Notes under the pieces: model-generated
Told to the model about the DNA's origin: nothing
The model's input: only the letters and a program-made list of their open reading frames with translations
Database searches by the model: none
Program-made: the position numbers and the translations under genes
In this document: positions 1 to 11,193 of the stretch, piece by piece
How positions within the stretch are numbered: position 1 is the first letter of the stretch
Layout: each line of letters opens with the position of its first letter
NCBI RefSeq assembly: GCF_029784155.1
Contig: NC_073693.1
Coordinates: 230,073,621 to 230,137,620 of the forward strand
Source of the DNA: Uranotaenia lowii
Taxonomy: Eukaryota > Arthropoda > Insecta > Diptera > Culicidae
Reading direction: 5' to 3'
DNA length: 64,000 bases

Positions 1-66
1 AGAGCAAGTGAAAATTCGACCATCGAGAAGCTGGAATCCAGACCACACCTATCAGGAGGCACGTTA

Positions 67-566
67 NNNNNNNNNNNNNNNNNNNNNNNNNNNNNNNNNN
101 NNNNNNNNNNNNNNNNNNNNNNNNNNNNNNNNNNNNNNNNNNNNNNNNNNNNNNNNNNNNNNNNNNNNNNNNNNNNNNNNNNNNNNNNNNNNNNNNNNNN
201 NNNNNNNNNNNNNNNNNNNNNNNNNNNNNNNNNNNNNNNNNNNNNNNNNNNNNNNNNNNNNNNNNNNNNNNNNNNNNNNNNNNNNNNNNNNNNNNNNNNN
301 NNNNNNNNNNNNNNNNNNNNNNNNNNNNNNNNNNNNNNNNNNNNNNNNNNNNNNNNNNNNNNNNNNNNNNNNNNNNNNNNNNNNNNNNNNNNNNNNNNNN
401 NNNNNNNNNNNNNNNNNNNNNNNNNNNNNNNNNNNNNNNNNNNNNNNNNNNNNNNNNNNNNNNNNNNNNNNNNNNNNNNNNNNNNNNNNNNNNNNNNNNN
501 NNNNNNNNNNNNNNNNNNNNNNNNNNNNNNNNNNNNNNNNNNNNNNNNNNNNNNNNNNNNNNNNNN
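67..566. other. Assembly gap (500 N)
   Basis: The run of N is exactly 500 bases, the usual size of a scaffold gap of unknown length. An open reading frame appears to pass through it only because N codons are not stops, so nothing can be said about continuity across the gap. Confidence 0.98.
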
Positions 567-568
567 TG

Positions 569-913
569 TTAGCTGCCTTGAAAAATGAATGTACAACAAA
601 CGTCAGTAACCTTCAAAAGGACATTCCTTTGGTAAAAAATGAGCTACAACTTTCATTAGAGTGCACCAAAAAACTCGAGATAGACCATGAGCTCGTAATA
701 TCTGGTATGCCGTATTTGGAAAATGAAGGTCTGGGTGTGCTCTACGGGAATATTTGCTCTGCTCTTGGATACACTGAACCACTTTTGGCTAAATTTACTC
801 GTCTAGCCAGGCCCCCCATCAAATGTGGAACTTCACCTTTACTGCTGTGTGAGTTTACCCTTCGAAGTGAGAAGTCTGATTTTTACCGTACGTTCCATCC
901 GTTCGAAAGTTAA
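569..913 (+). pseudogene. Non-LTR retrotransposon ORF1 fragment
   Basis: About 114 readable codons follow the gap and end in TAA at 911-913. The first part is rich in Leu, Lys and Glu and could be the end of a coiled coil. It is followed by a stretch containing HELVISGMPYLEN and then LARPPIKCGTSPLLLCEFTL. That order (coiled coil, then an ISG(V/M)P strand, then RPP...GTSPLLL.F) is what I associate with ORF1 proteins of CR1- or L1-like non-LTR elements of insects, which bind the element RNA. The N-terminal part lies in or beyond the gap. The frame stops inside the RRM-like region, well short of the expected C terminus, and the next sequence is unrelated tail repeat, so this is a truncated relic. 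The clade assignment is from memory of the family and is only moderately sure. Confidence 0.6.
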
Positions 914-1990
914 TCACAAATTAAAGTGTTGCATTTTTTTCGAATACAGCCCTTAAGTACCCCCCCTCTCCTGTTCCTAATCATTGAATAATTTATCGTT
1001 TAAAGAACCTTAGCCAAATTTAGCCCTTTTTGCTCGTATAGTTTTCGAGTCATGTAATAAAATTTGTGTGAAAGCCCCTCTCCCCTCTTTAATATACAGG
1101 AAGAAAGAAAGGGTCTCGAATAATCATTGAAACATTTCTCGTATTCAAAAACTCTCCTAAGCAGAGGTGCCAGGTGTCCTGATAAATCAGGATTTGTCCT
1201 GATAAATCAGGATTTGTCCTGATTTTCGAAAAAACCTTCCTGATAATTGAAAGTGTCCTGATTTGTCCTGATGTAAAAAAGGCCTTTAAATGTAATCCTT
1301 ATTATCAAAACATATCTAAACTGTGATTAAATTATAGTTTTATTATTAGGCAATCGAACAAATCTGTAATAAAATAGTTAAACCGAATAAATGTTCTGTT
1401 CAGATGATATTGAAATGGTGTTTTTCCATATAACCTTGCGGCAATCCAAGATATTGCTTCCCTCATTGTATAAGTTAAGAGGTCTACAGTTCCAGTATTT
1501 TGCCTTTATTTATGCAATTTAAACAGAATTTGTGGTGTCCTAAAAATCCTGATTGTTTCTTCATGATGTCTGATTTTTGACAAAACCACCTGGCATCCCT
1601 GATCCTAAGCTTAATTTGGTTCCATTAGCTTGATTTGTATTCGAGTTTTGTAAAATATAATATGGAAGGTCTCTTTCCTCTTCTTTTTATCCCACTGGAA
1701 GTAGGTAGGGGAACCAAATATTCATAGAAACTTTCTTCGTTCTAAAACACTCTAGCAATTGTTCAATTTTGTACAATTTGCTTCATAAGTTCTCGAGCTA
1801 TCCAATCATTTGTCTTTTGTTTGGAAGACCCCAACCCCCTTCACAGTGAGAGGAAGGGGTCTCAAATTATAATACGAACCATTTCCGGCCTGAAATGTAT
1901 CCTCCTACCACGTTTGAAGCAAATCGGTTAAGTAGTTTTCGAGTCCATAAGGAATAGACAGATAGACAGAAAGAATTCCATTTCTATATA
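914..1990 (-). mobile_element. Helitron-type terminal tail, degenerate
   Basis: Read on the minus strand, the sequence starts next to TATATAGAAATGG and runs through CTGTCTATCTGTC and GACTCGAAAACTACTTAACCG. This is a degraded version of the 5' end of the Helitron at 52698. Further in, imperfect ~200-base units recur, with pairs such as 'CCCCTCTCCCCTC' and 'GGGGTCTCAAATTAT', 'GGTTCCATTAGCTTGATTTG', and a repeated 'TTCGAG' phrase. A hAT-like MITE (1162-1601) splits it, and a pogo-like element begins exactly in its terminal TATATA. There is no coding content. Confidence 0.55.
1162..1601. mobile_element. hAT-like MITE, 440 bp
   Basis: The left end is CAGAGGTGCCAGGTGTCC and the right end is CCACCTGGCATCCCTG, an imperfect terminal inverted repeat. 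The flanks carry an 8-base target duplication with one mismatch (CTCCTAAG on the left, ATCCTAAG on the right). The CAG start and 8-base duplication fit the hAT superfamily. Inside, 'CCTGAT...ATCAGGATTTGT' is repeated in tandem near the left end (about 1178-1230). There is no transposase. Confidence 0.7.
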
Positions 1991-3536
1991 CAGTCGAACT
2001 TGGATAAGCTAGAGTTCAGGGGTATGAACTTGATTATTGCTTAAAGAGATTTTTCGCTTGTCCAGGGTTTTTTTTATAAAGGTTCTAGATCAATCCTTTT
2101 TCTTCAAACCAGTCAGAAAACCTTCTTAAAAAGTAATTGAAAATATTTGACTGGAAAAAGTACCTATGTAAAACATGCCTTGGGATGGAAGGCTCGCATT
2201 CTCGAAACTTATAAGGTGTCAAGAACCATGGGTGGTATGAAAAAAACCTAGTAATTGCTTTTGCTAAACTAATTCGAGCAGTCGAGCAGTCGCTTAAAGC
2301 AATTGCTTCGGTTGTTATGAATAAAGTTTTTTTGACAGCTGTTTTCTCAGTCAAGAGCTTTTACTTTTAGAACAAGCTAGTTTGGTATGAATAAAGCTCA
2401 AATCTGAAGCAATTGCTCGACAAATCTCCCAGCAATTGCTTTATTTTCTAAGCATGCTCGGTAGCAGACTTTTCCAATAAAAAATTCTTTAATAACGTTA
2501 TGAATTTATCAAATTAGCAATATTTCACTTCAAAACAATTCAAAAAGGCATTTTCAACATGGATAAAGAAAAGTCGAAGTGATAACCCAACTTTTTTCAT
2601 ATTCTTGTCGTTCGTCTAAGATGAAATTAAACAAATCAACTAGTAAATATTTCAAATTTAAAAAAACCGGCTATAGTGGAAGAAGTCCCAATTGGCTCAA
2701 AGTAAGATTTAAATTGTAATAATTTAAAACATTATACAGATCTCTCATTTTTATAAAAAAATTTATAATCCTAAGATTTAAAAAAAAAATCTAAATTAAA
2801 ATGCGCGCCTATTGCCTATTTTTTTTATACATCTTGAGGGGGGGGGGGGCGGGGGGTGGAGAGCTTATGATAAATATTAAAGTTAGGCCATTTTTTGTTT
2901 GACAATATTCGAATATGTATTCATTTTTCTTTAAACATCAACATACGAGCACAAATTAACCAAAAAAAATCCGGTCGTTCTTACACCCACCACCCGCTTC
3001 GTCGACTTCAAGGCTACTTAACCGTACTTTTCAATTTTCTGATCGTCTTCTTTCATTTTACTTTAGAAAACTTCAGATTCTGCTGGTTGGATAGCTCTAT
3101 TTTTCGAAGCAAAAGCTATGTTCTAAGACTTTAGTACACATCCGCTAAGCAAATGTTTATTCATACCAAACTAAGCAAATGCTTTGGACTTTTGCTTCGA
3201 TTGATTTCGAGCTAAGTAAAAGCTACCGAAGCAATTGCTAAACCTTATTCATACCACCACATGACTGCTGTCGAATCATTGGTAAATTTACTACACCAAT
3301 ATTTTGATTCAACGATGTCAGTTTCTTTTATCATGTTGTCATTTTGGTATCAGAAATTACTTCGGTACCTTAAATTCAGTAAGAAAATGCTCATCTCTAT
3401 GATTTTATTTGCATAATTAGAAAATAACTCACATTTATAATGGTTTTGAGCTATAACAATCACGGGACTTGAAAAGTTCTCTCACTTATAGAGGTTTCTC
3501 CCTTATCCATTTCCGACTTATACAGGCGACTGACTG
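1991..3536. mobile_element. pogo/Tc1-like TIR element
   Basis: It begins CAGTCGAACTTGGATAAG after TA (1989-1990) and ends CGGAA...TATACAGGCGACTGACTG (reverse complement CAGTCAGTCGCCTGTATAAG) before TA (3537-3538). CAGT ends with a TA duplication are typical of the Tc1/mariner/pogo group. No transposase is visible. The interior is mostly a second MITE (2231-3258), so the element proper is short (~500 bp) and non-autonomous. Confidence 0.6.
2231..3258. mobile_element. MITE with layered inverted repeats
   Basis: The ends are GGTGGTATGA at left and TCATACCACC at right. The match continues imperfectly through AGTAATTGCTT and AGCAATTGCT. A second, inner inverted pair (TTTGGTATGAATAAA near 2380 and TTTATTCATACCAAACT near 3150) lies inside the first, as if the terminal unit had been duplicated. 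A poly-G tract (about 2838-2858) sits in the middle. No coding sequence. The target duplication is unclear; CATG is present on both sides, with one extra base on the right. Confidence 0.55.
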
Positions 3537-3538
3537 TA

Positions 3539-5410
3539 TAACGATCCTATTTTTCTTAATGGAGGCTTTTAACCTGCCTTTAAATCCGTCTCTTATTCCA
3601 AAACCTTAACATTTATATGTTTGCCTAAGAATATTGTTGAATGTTTGATTTTCAACTGATTCAGAAGGAATTGAGGAGGAGGAGGAATTCTGTAAAAATG
3701 TTGATTTATCAGCAATTAGGAACTTTCATTCACAAAGCGCCAAAAATAAATCAACTTCTCAAAGCGCAACGTTATCATTCCACAGGATTAGGTTAGTTTT
3801 TTTTCTTAATTTTCCAAGTTCAAGAGGATCTCTGGTTTGTGGGAAGGGATTGTTCTTATCCCCACATCAGCAAATATTGAATGAAAGCTCGTCCGCTGGT
3901 ATTCGAACAAACACACCAAGCATACATTCATATTGCTAGAGAAGCAAAACCCTCAGGTGAGATTTCCTTTCCCAGCAGAGATTCGGTCGAGTATTGATTG
4001 AAATGTGAACAAGAGAATCAATTCTGGTTGATTCATAAATAATGGGATGCTTGTAAGCACTGGAGGGAAATAATGGAATTCATCGCCAATGAAACCGATG
4101 AATGCTGGTTGAAATATTCAGTGAGGGTTTTTGATGTTGATTGCATAGAGAAAGATTCCATTGGCTTTTGGGAATACAGACAGAGCCACTCCACAGCGAG
4201 TGAGGAGATTCAATGAAGTGTAGATTTTTTTCATTTTCGCAAGGCCATAGAAGAAATTGTAGGCGAACGAAGGCTTCCATGGTTCTTTCAAATAGTGATT
4301 CAGCCTCCGGAGACGCGATGCACTAAATCATTTCAACAATTTCATAAGTCATTACCCTACCGGTGAAGTTGCAATTAATCACACTCATTCTTGGCGCTCG
4401 ACAGCTCATCCGAAAGGTAAAAATGCCGTTCTTTTGCTCATTTGCATTTAGTTTTTTTTTTTGGATTGCCTTATTCATCGTAAAGCAAAATGCAGCTGCC
4501 ATTTCTTTCGGTCGAAACCAGTAGCGGTTGGCCTTTCGGGTTTTTAACGTTGCATTTTACCGTATTCAACATATAACTTCCAGAAGTTATATAATTGCAA
4601 TGAACGTTTTTTTTTTCGATTGTTCCTTGAAGACTTTTAATGGTTCTCTGAAAGGTACCCGACTCAAGCGGACTCCCACGCATGCAAAAGTTACCGCAAT
4701 ACCCTTCAGTGTCAGGGTTTTTATATCAAAAAGAAGTAAAATAAAATATTGCTGCCCGGTGAATCTAATTTATGAGTGCCAACCGTTGTCCGGTAGGCTT
4801 TCAGTTATGAGTATGACTAAGTGCACGTGCCCAATCTAAGTTTTGTGATGCAGTTTCTTGAGAATGGGATAAGAGTTTTTCGAATATATTGTTGAGCAAT
4901 CATTGCGAAAATGTGGAACACGTTATATGTTCGATCACTTTTTCTGTCGTTTGCTACTAAATTTGAAACCAGGAATCAATTGACCGTGCCAAAAACACCC
5001 CGTATATGAATTTTCGTCTTGATGCGTTACAAACTCACTTGCTGTTGAAACAGATTTAACAGTTAATATGGAAGAACCCCTTTTTTGTCCTTTGATATGA
5101 ATATTGAAATCAGAAATAAATTGACCGTCCCATCCCATGTATAAATTTGGACTCGACCATTTTTACGAAATTTGATTGGCGTGTAACATTCAGAAAATTA
5201 AGTTTATCACTTATATGTTTTAGGTCGTTAGTCAAACATCAACAACAGAAATAATTTATCAAAGGTTTCAAACGTTATATTGATTAAACCAAAGCATTAA
5301 ATCCAAATCTGAAACGTGATGCAAAAGTAACAATTCGACACACTTTAGTGTACCTACTGTGTATCAAATCATTATTATTTATTGTATTCGGTTTTCAACC
5401 AGAAATTAAG
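3539..5410. other. Noncoding, no gene seen
   Basis: The stretch has short ORFs only, none with a recognisable motif. It has more balanced composition than its neighbours between about 3830 and 4850. I see no clear repeat ends. Confidence 0.5.
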
Positions 5411-5642
5411 ATGAAACATAAATTGCGCTTATAAGAATTTTCGTCTATTTTTTTTATATTTTGCTGAGCTATCAACAATAGATTTGAGTTATGGTTTGTT
5501 AAAAAAGAAATTCCAATGTTTTCACTATAAAACATGAATTGCGCTTCTAGGAATTTCCTTCTAATTTTTTTTATATTTTGCTCAGCTTTGAGTTGTGTTT
5601 TGGTAAAATAAATGTAATTTTGAAAGATGTGTCAAATGATTG
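5411..5642. repeat. Two-copy tandem duplication, ~116 bp unit
   Basis: 'AAACATAAATTGCGCTTATA' at about 5414 recurs as 'AAACATGAATTGCGCTTCTA' about 116 bases later. Both are followed by a T-rich run and ATATTTTGCTSAGCT. The copies have diverged by scattered substitutions and a small deletion. Confidence 0.7.
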
Positions 5643-6900
5643 ATGATATTCCTGAAGAAAATTAACCTCAAAAATGTTTGTGCGATTACTGAAATTTCTT
5701 GCACTGTAGTGAATGTTTTGATTTTTTTATAAAGATTATGATTAGCAAAAATATTGAGAAAAGGTTTCAAACGGCTACTTTTGAAAATTTGTCAAAATAT
5801 TGTGTTTCGTTTGTTTGAATCTAATGATGAAAACACGTATCAAATCAAATCAGCATTCTGATCCAATTTATCTACTGTAAATGACAAAACTTTGGTTGGA
5901 TTGATTGTTGTCATTATCTTTTAAAAATAAAAAAAATCTATGTTAATGCTTCTGATTGCACATTGTCCGATGCATATTGTTTCACAAGAATTTTTTATGC
6001 ATCTGTCAAACGGTATAAGCCTTTAAAATTCAAATATCGACCTACGTTCATTTTGGGCATAAGCACCAATCGTAATGGAATTGATAACATATGCTTCAAT
6101 ATCTTTATGAGAAGAATCACATTCAAAACCACAGTTAAAAGACATTTTGACTAAAAAAATAATTAAAAGATTAACTAAAAGTATTGAAAACATAAAATTG
6201 GATCCTTTGGATTGAAATATGATCCTTTTGGATCCTTCATGCAAAATTATTGATAGTTTGTTCTAAAAGTTACAACCATTCAGGGTATAAATATATTCAA
6301 CTATAGCTATGGGATAGACTCAATATGTTTCAGAAAAATTGTTGATATGTGTAAAAATTACAATCAAAAAAGTTCTTCAAATCTAGTTTTTTCAGCCCTG
6401 TGGTAATGCAGTTTTTTGAAAAAAAAAACTGTTGAAAGATCAACTCCAACGATAAATATTTTTCGTAGAACGAAAGTTGTTTTAAAGATAAAACTGAACT
6501 TATGCGAATATTCAGCGAAAAAGGGCTTGTAATTGCATCAAATTGATGTCGCGGAGTTGATGATGTCAGATTTTCTTAACTTGTTGTTGATGGTTGTAGT
6601 AAGAAATATTCAAATAGTACCCACATAAAGGCTGGGAGAAAAATTCAGGAATGAATTAACTTGAACAAACTGTAATAGATTTTCTGTTATATCGATGATA
6701 ATGTTCGCAGAAAGTGCCAAGAGGAACCCGGCTAGCCTCGCACTAATAGATTTTTTTTTCGTTCACCTATCACTGCGACCAGTTATTTGATCTATTGTAA
6801 TATGTCCCCTGTTTAATGTATGCTAAGTCAAGGAAGATCACTTTCATATATTAGATAGTGTCCCTATCTTGGGATTTAGCATTTTCCCAATCTGGTATAA
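5643..6900. other. Noncoding, no gene seen
   Basis: AT-rich sequence with no supported ORF. The last ~150 bases may be the 3' untranslated part of the RNase H relic that lies on the minus strand just to the right. Confidence 0.45.
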
Positions 6901-6927
6901 CCGCTCTTATGAAGCTGTTCACCTCTT

Positions 6928-7777
6928 TTAGGACCAATTGAAAAAAACTTCGGAGGGATCTAATATACCACAGCCGATTATTTTAATCCGTATCGATATA
7001 AGAGAAGGACATTCGCAAAGAAGATGCTCTGACGATTCCCTCTCCATGCTGCAGAAACGACACTCGTCAGAGTTCAATCTGCCAATTTTTTTCATGTGAT
7101 ATCTGCATTCACAGTGGCCTGTAACGAGCCCTGTAAACATTTTAAGGTCTTTCTTAGATAAGCTAAGAGCTATTTCTGATTTTTTAATACTTGGTTGGAT
7201 AAATTTTTTAGCCTGTTGCCCCTACAACAGAGTTTTTCCAATTGTTTGCAATTATATATTTTTCTTTATTTTTCATTTCTAATTTAAAATAGCATTTGGA
7301 AATACTGCAAAATGGTTCTGGTCCCCTCTAGTGGAATAGAAGACCCTTCTTTGGCGAAGCTGTCAGCCTTTTCATTGCGCCTCTATACCGCAATGCCCAG
7401 GAACCCAGTAAAGATTGACTGAATTTTTTTGAGTTAGGTTTTCCAGGCAATTGATGCATTCCCACACTAATTTTAAAGAGCATGTGTAGGACCCTAAGTG
7501 ATTTAAGAGCTGCTTGACTATCTGAAAAAATGCATATGTTTGCATTTTTATATTTCCTTTTCAAACAAATGTTCACACATTCTAATATTGCATAGATTTC
7601 GGCTTGGAAAACTGTCCCAAAACCCAATTACCCATAGAAATTGAAATGTTTACACCAGGACCTGTTATACCCGCCCCAGCAACATTTCCAATTTTTGAGC
7701 CATCCTCGTAAAGAAAGAAAGAGACCCAGAGCGTAGCGTAGGGACCACCTTCGTCCCATACTCTCCGGCTTGGTTCT
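6928..7777 (-). pseudogene. Non-LTR retrotransposon ORF2, RNase H end, decayed
   Basis: Reading the minus strand, pieces in changing frames give an RNase H domain in order. These are a DGSK segment (first catalytic Asp), GNVAGAGITGPGVNIS, TVFQAEIYAI (catalytic Glu), IFSDSQAALKSL (catalytic Asp) and YWVPGHCGIE. The last appears only in the alternative frame near 7390-7430. After that comes a C-terminal segment with GLVTGHCECRYHM and a cysteine/histidine cluster CRFC...EHLLCECP, and the frame ends at 6928. RNase H followed by this zinc-knuckle-like tail is found at the end of ORF2 in LOA/I/R1-type and some Jockey-type non-LTR elements, where it removes RNA from the cDNA hybrid. Several frameshifts separate the pieces, so it is not functional. 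Reverse transcriptase and endonuclease regions are absent. Upstream of the RNase H it turns into an inverted copy of itself. Confidence 0.75.
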
Positions 7778-7920
7778 TTTAATTTGATAGAACCTAGCCG
7801 GAGAGTATGGGACGAAGGTGGTCCTACGCTACGCTCTGGGTCTCTTTCTTTCTTTACGGATGGCTCAAAAATTGGAAATGTTGCTGGGGCGGGTATAACA
7901 GGTCCTGGTGTAAACATTTC
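7643..7920. repeat. 133-bp inverted repeat with ~10-base spacer
   Basis: The left arm 7643-7777 and right arm 7788-7920 are reverse complements with very few differences; the clearest is ACGAGGATGG against ACGGATGG. Both arms encode the same start of the RNase H domain; the plus-strand arm reads FFTDGSKIGNVAG. The outer edges (GAAATGTTTA and TAAACATTTC) are sharp. Confidence 0.85.
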
Positions 7921-7984
7921 ACTAACAGTAAAACAAGATTTAAACTTTCATTTTCGCATGTATTCGAGTAAAGAGATCTGGTAA

Positions 7985-9320
7985 ACTCACTTGATCCTAG
8001 TTGTCATCAGCTGACATGGGTTCGAAGAGCGCCTGCGCTCGGAATGCTGCCTTGCCTTATGCCTCATGTCAACACTAACGACGTTTGTGTCACACGATCC
8101 TGTCACGGATCCTGATGCTGCCCGACGACCGTAGGAGGTGTGTTGATCACCTGGGCAAGCTTGTTGATGTTGCAACCACCCCGTTCTAGCAAAATCCTCA
8201 GCTCTCCTTCTATTGACTCGCGACAACTGCAAGTAATTTTCCCTGATCTCAATATAGGCAGCGCTTCCCTCGACGATCTCTCTCGGGTGAGACGTGTTAT
8301 GATTACGACGACTACAAGTTCACGCCCACGCGTGCCATGAATCACAACGGCCGACTTCAGATGCGCCACACAGGCAAATCAATCTCGCCTTATCGCAGCA
8401 CTGCAACTCGTATAACTCTTTCGATGAACGCACGCAATGCTGCGACCTTCGATGAAATGCTCGGGCGACCAGGGGACGACAAGCAGGGTTCACCTCGCAC
8501 TGCTTACCAAATAACTATTTGACTGAAAGCGGAAAGTCTTTCTCCCGCGACGCTTTAAGCTTTGGGTGAGTGTTCGAGCAGGCAGATGACGACAGAAAGA
8601 CTCTGCCCAAGAACCGACTGGAGTGTAGTGCGACCCTCAAAGGACCACCAACGGGTTTCACCTATCACTGTTCACCCGGGTTTTTTAAATTCCGCCTGGT
8701 TCGGACGCGGACGAAAATGTGGAAATAGCACGCCGTGGATAGATCGACACCACCTGCGGAATAAAGCCAAAGGCGTAACAAAAAAGAAAAAAGCCACGAT
8801 ATCGAGGCTCTTGTGTGCTCGGTATCCTCGCTCTTCCCAGGTGTTTTTCCGGTGTCCCGTTTGGGAATCGAATTCCGCTTTTGCTGGCTTTGCTTGACGC
8901 GCCAATCTTCCACGAGCGTGTTCTTTCTTGTGTGCGATTTACGGACGCGGGCCTTTTTAATCCGCGACCGGATTCGGATGAAGCAACCAGCAGCTTAGAG
9001 GCGATCTGTCCGGCAAAACGGAAGCGGTAAACTGTTTGAAACAGTCGCAAAGCTGATGGCACAATACCGCGCCCTGAGACATTTCTGTCTGCTGGTTGCC
9101 TTCCGGGATTTCCTGCGTCGGAGGCTGCCGCGTTTTTTCCGGTCGAATCCAAGCTGCTCACGTCACTGCTTTTTCCGTTTTTTTCTCCACACTGAATCAA
9201 ATTTTACTCTCATATCTCGTATTTCTTTTTGACGTTTTCGTCAAACGAGGGGCTTCTTTATACGGAACAAGTATGTCCACACTGAGGGGATTCGTGTGGT
9301 GTGTTTTGGCTCCAAACTTA
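7985..9320. other. GC-rich block of unknown origin
   Basis: The GC content is visibly higher than in the rest of the window, and overlapping ORFs appear in several frames on both strands, the longest 171 codons (8685-9200, minus). Their translations are rich in Arg, Ser, Gly and Pro without any motif I recognise, as expected when stop codons are rare by composition. It could be part of an LTR retrotransposon or an unrelated insert. I find no terminal repeats and no RT, protease or integrase motif. Confidence 0.4.
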
Positions 9321-9788
9321 TGATCAATGTTTTTATTTTTTTTTAATACATGCATAATCAACTAATTGTTACAAAACAAAACTTCACTACTAAATTAAGA
9401 TAAGAAAATAATAACTTAATAATTCTCAAAACTGCGCATCAACCGCTGTCGAAAATATAGCATAATTAAAAATAACTTATTTTGTTCAAGGGTGGTTCAA
9501 AATAGGTCCAATATAGGTCCAGTGGGTTTTTTTCATTAGTCGATCACCCAGATGGTATATCCCGGTTTACGGATTGTATTCCAAGGCACGGTGAGCCACC
9601 GCGTCCCCCCAGTTTGCTACTCTGGGTCCATGGGTACAATGGGAAGACTCATGATATACTCCGTGTATACCTCCTACTCCCCAAACTCTACTTGGAGCCG
9701 CAGACCTAGTTCCCATCTCGAACTGTTTAACACACTATTCTTGAATACTCATTGACGAGATCACTTTCAGCAAAACCTCTCATCCTTA

Positions 9789-10215
9789 CGACTCGATGTC
9801 CGATCTCTCTTCTAGCGACTTGAGAACCGACATCTCCTCGCAATGACTCGAGATTCCTACACAAACCTCTCCTCTTCGCGACTCGAGGCCTGATCTCTCT
9901 TCAAAAGACTCGAGATCCGAACCCTCCTCGCATCGACTCGAGGTTGACCTCTCCTCTGCATGATTCAAGACCCGATCTTTCCTCTAGCGACTCGAGATCT
10001 GACCTCTCCTCGCAACGACTCGAGGTGATCACTTATACCCCTCCTCTTGTAGATTAAGGGCCTGATCTCTTCTCTTACGACTCGAGGACCCGTCCACTTA
10101 TCATAAAGACTATGGGTAGGCCACACAAACCTCTTCTCCTGAAGATTGGAGGCCTGACCTCTCCTCTAACGACTCGAAGTCCGACCTCTTATCTCCAGGA
10201 TTCGAGGTTTGCCAC
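9789..10215. repeat. 27-28-bp minisatellite
   Basis: A degenerate CGACTCGAGG/CGACTCGAGA core recurs at 9789, 9816, 9844, 9879, 9906, 9934, 9961, 9988 and 10016, and less regularly to about 10215. Steps are 27-28 bases apart from one of 35. Between the cores lies a CTGATCTCTCCTCT-like filler. Many copies would carry an XhoI-type CTCGAG. Confidence 0.8.
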
Positions 10216-10230
10216 CTTTGTACCCGTCGT

Positions 10231-10850
10231 GTGCCGATCGAGAGCAGCTTATCCTAGACTAGCGCCTGTTACAGAACACGTGCGGGACTTAACGCAACAA
10301 CTCGGATGATTCCCGACGAAGACGTCATCCTACTCCGACTCGAATGGCTCACCCAGCGTCGAGAGCCACTTATTCGTGGGTATTGCTCGATCGTGGAATA
10401 ATCCTTTCCCAACGATTTCTACTGCGAAGAAGGTATAATCAAATCCTCGCAGCTTCGGTCGTTGGGAACCACCCTACTTGGATACTCCCCGAAGGTGGAG
10501 CATCCTGCGCACGAGCACGGCGCACCCACGGCATCCGCTACGAAGAAGATGTTGCCTTATCTTTGTAGCTTCAAACCGTGGGGTCGGACGCACACTACTC
10601 GACAGCTCCCCGTCGTTGGGGTCAGCCTACTCCGACCGTTGTCCGGTCTTCTTTATCCCTTTGGCTGGCAATCCTAGGATTTTCGGCCCGCAGTTTTCTG
10701 CCCTCCGTGTGCCAGATCGAGAACAGCTTGTCCTGGACTCGCGCCTTTCACGGCACACTTTTCCCGACCGTGACTACATCCTACATCGACTCGAGAGGCT
10801 CGTCCGGCATCGAGAGCATCTCTACCCGTGGGTATCCCCCGACAGTGGTT
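10231..10850. repeat. Imperfect direct repeat, ~478-bp offset
   Basis: The stretch from GTGCCGATCGAGAGCAGCTT (10231) reappears as GTGCCAGATCGAGAACAGCT (10709). Both continue through a 'GACTCG...GGCTC' phrase and 'CGTGGGTAT'. A shorter motif, CTACTYGGATACTCCCC, also recurs three times between 10470 and 10940. This suggests a diverged array of a longer unit. Confidence 0.65.
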
Positions 10851-11193
10851 AGCCCTCTCCCTGCGAAGTCCGTTACGAGCAAGGTATTGTCTTATCCCCA
10901 CAGTTTCCCCTTTAGGAAGCGACACTACTCGGATACTCCCCTGCGTAGGGATATCCTACACACAGGTCCAGGAGGAGGACCAAAATAGAATCCTGGTGGT
11001 CTAAAATACCGAATAAATCGAAGAAACGAGTTTTTGGGCTTAAATCTTGTTACATTGCAATAAACGACGATATGTTTGATAGAAAAGGCCTTGATCTTCG
11101 CAATGAACGGATAAAACAGTAGAAAATTGTAACATGTACTTTTTTATTTAAGAAAAACCAAAGCTACTTAATAAAGCGGCTCAAAATAGGTCT

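Larger units (their letters stand above)
9494..11193. other. GC-rich repeat-bearing block between short direct repeats
   Basis: GGTTCAAAATAGGTCC (9494-9509) and GGCTCAAAATAGGTCT (11178-11193) bracket the block. Within it are a minisatellite (9789-10215) and a longer imperfect direct repeat (10231-10850). Short ORFs occur but encode nothing recognisable. The direct repeats could mark an inserted element, but they may be coincidental. Confidence 0.35.

Noticed and set aside
8..913. A 301-codon ORF spanning the N gap
   Set aside because: It is open only because N codons are not counted as stops; just the last ~114 codons are real sequence.
8685..9200. 171-codon minus-strand ORF as a gene
   Set aside because: It lies in a GC-rich block where all frames are open, with low-information composition and no motif.
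9789..10215. CRISPR array
   Set aside because: Units are 27-28 bases head-to-tail without separate unique spacers, repeats are degenerate, and the DNA is eukaryotic; it is a minisatellite.
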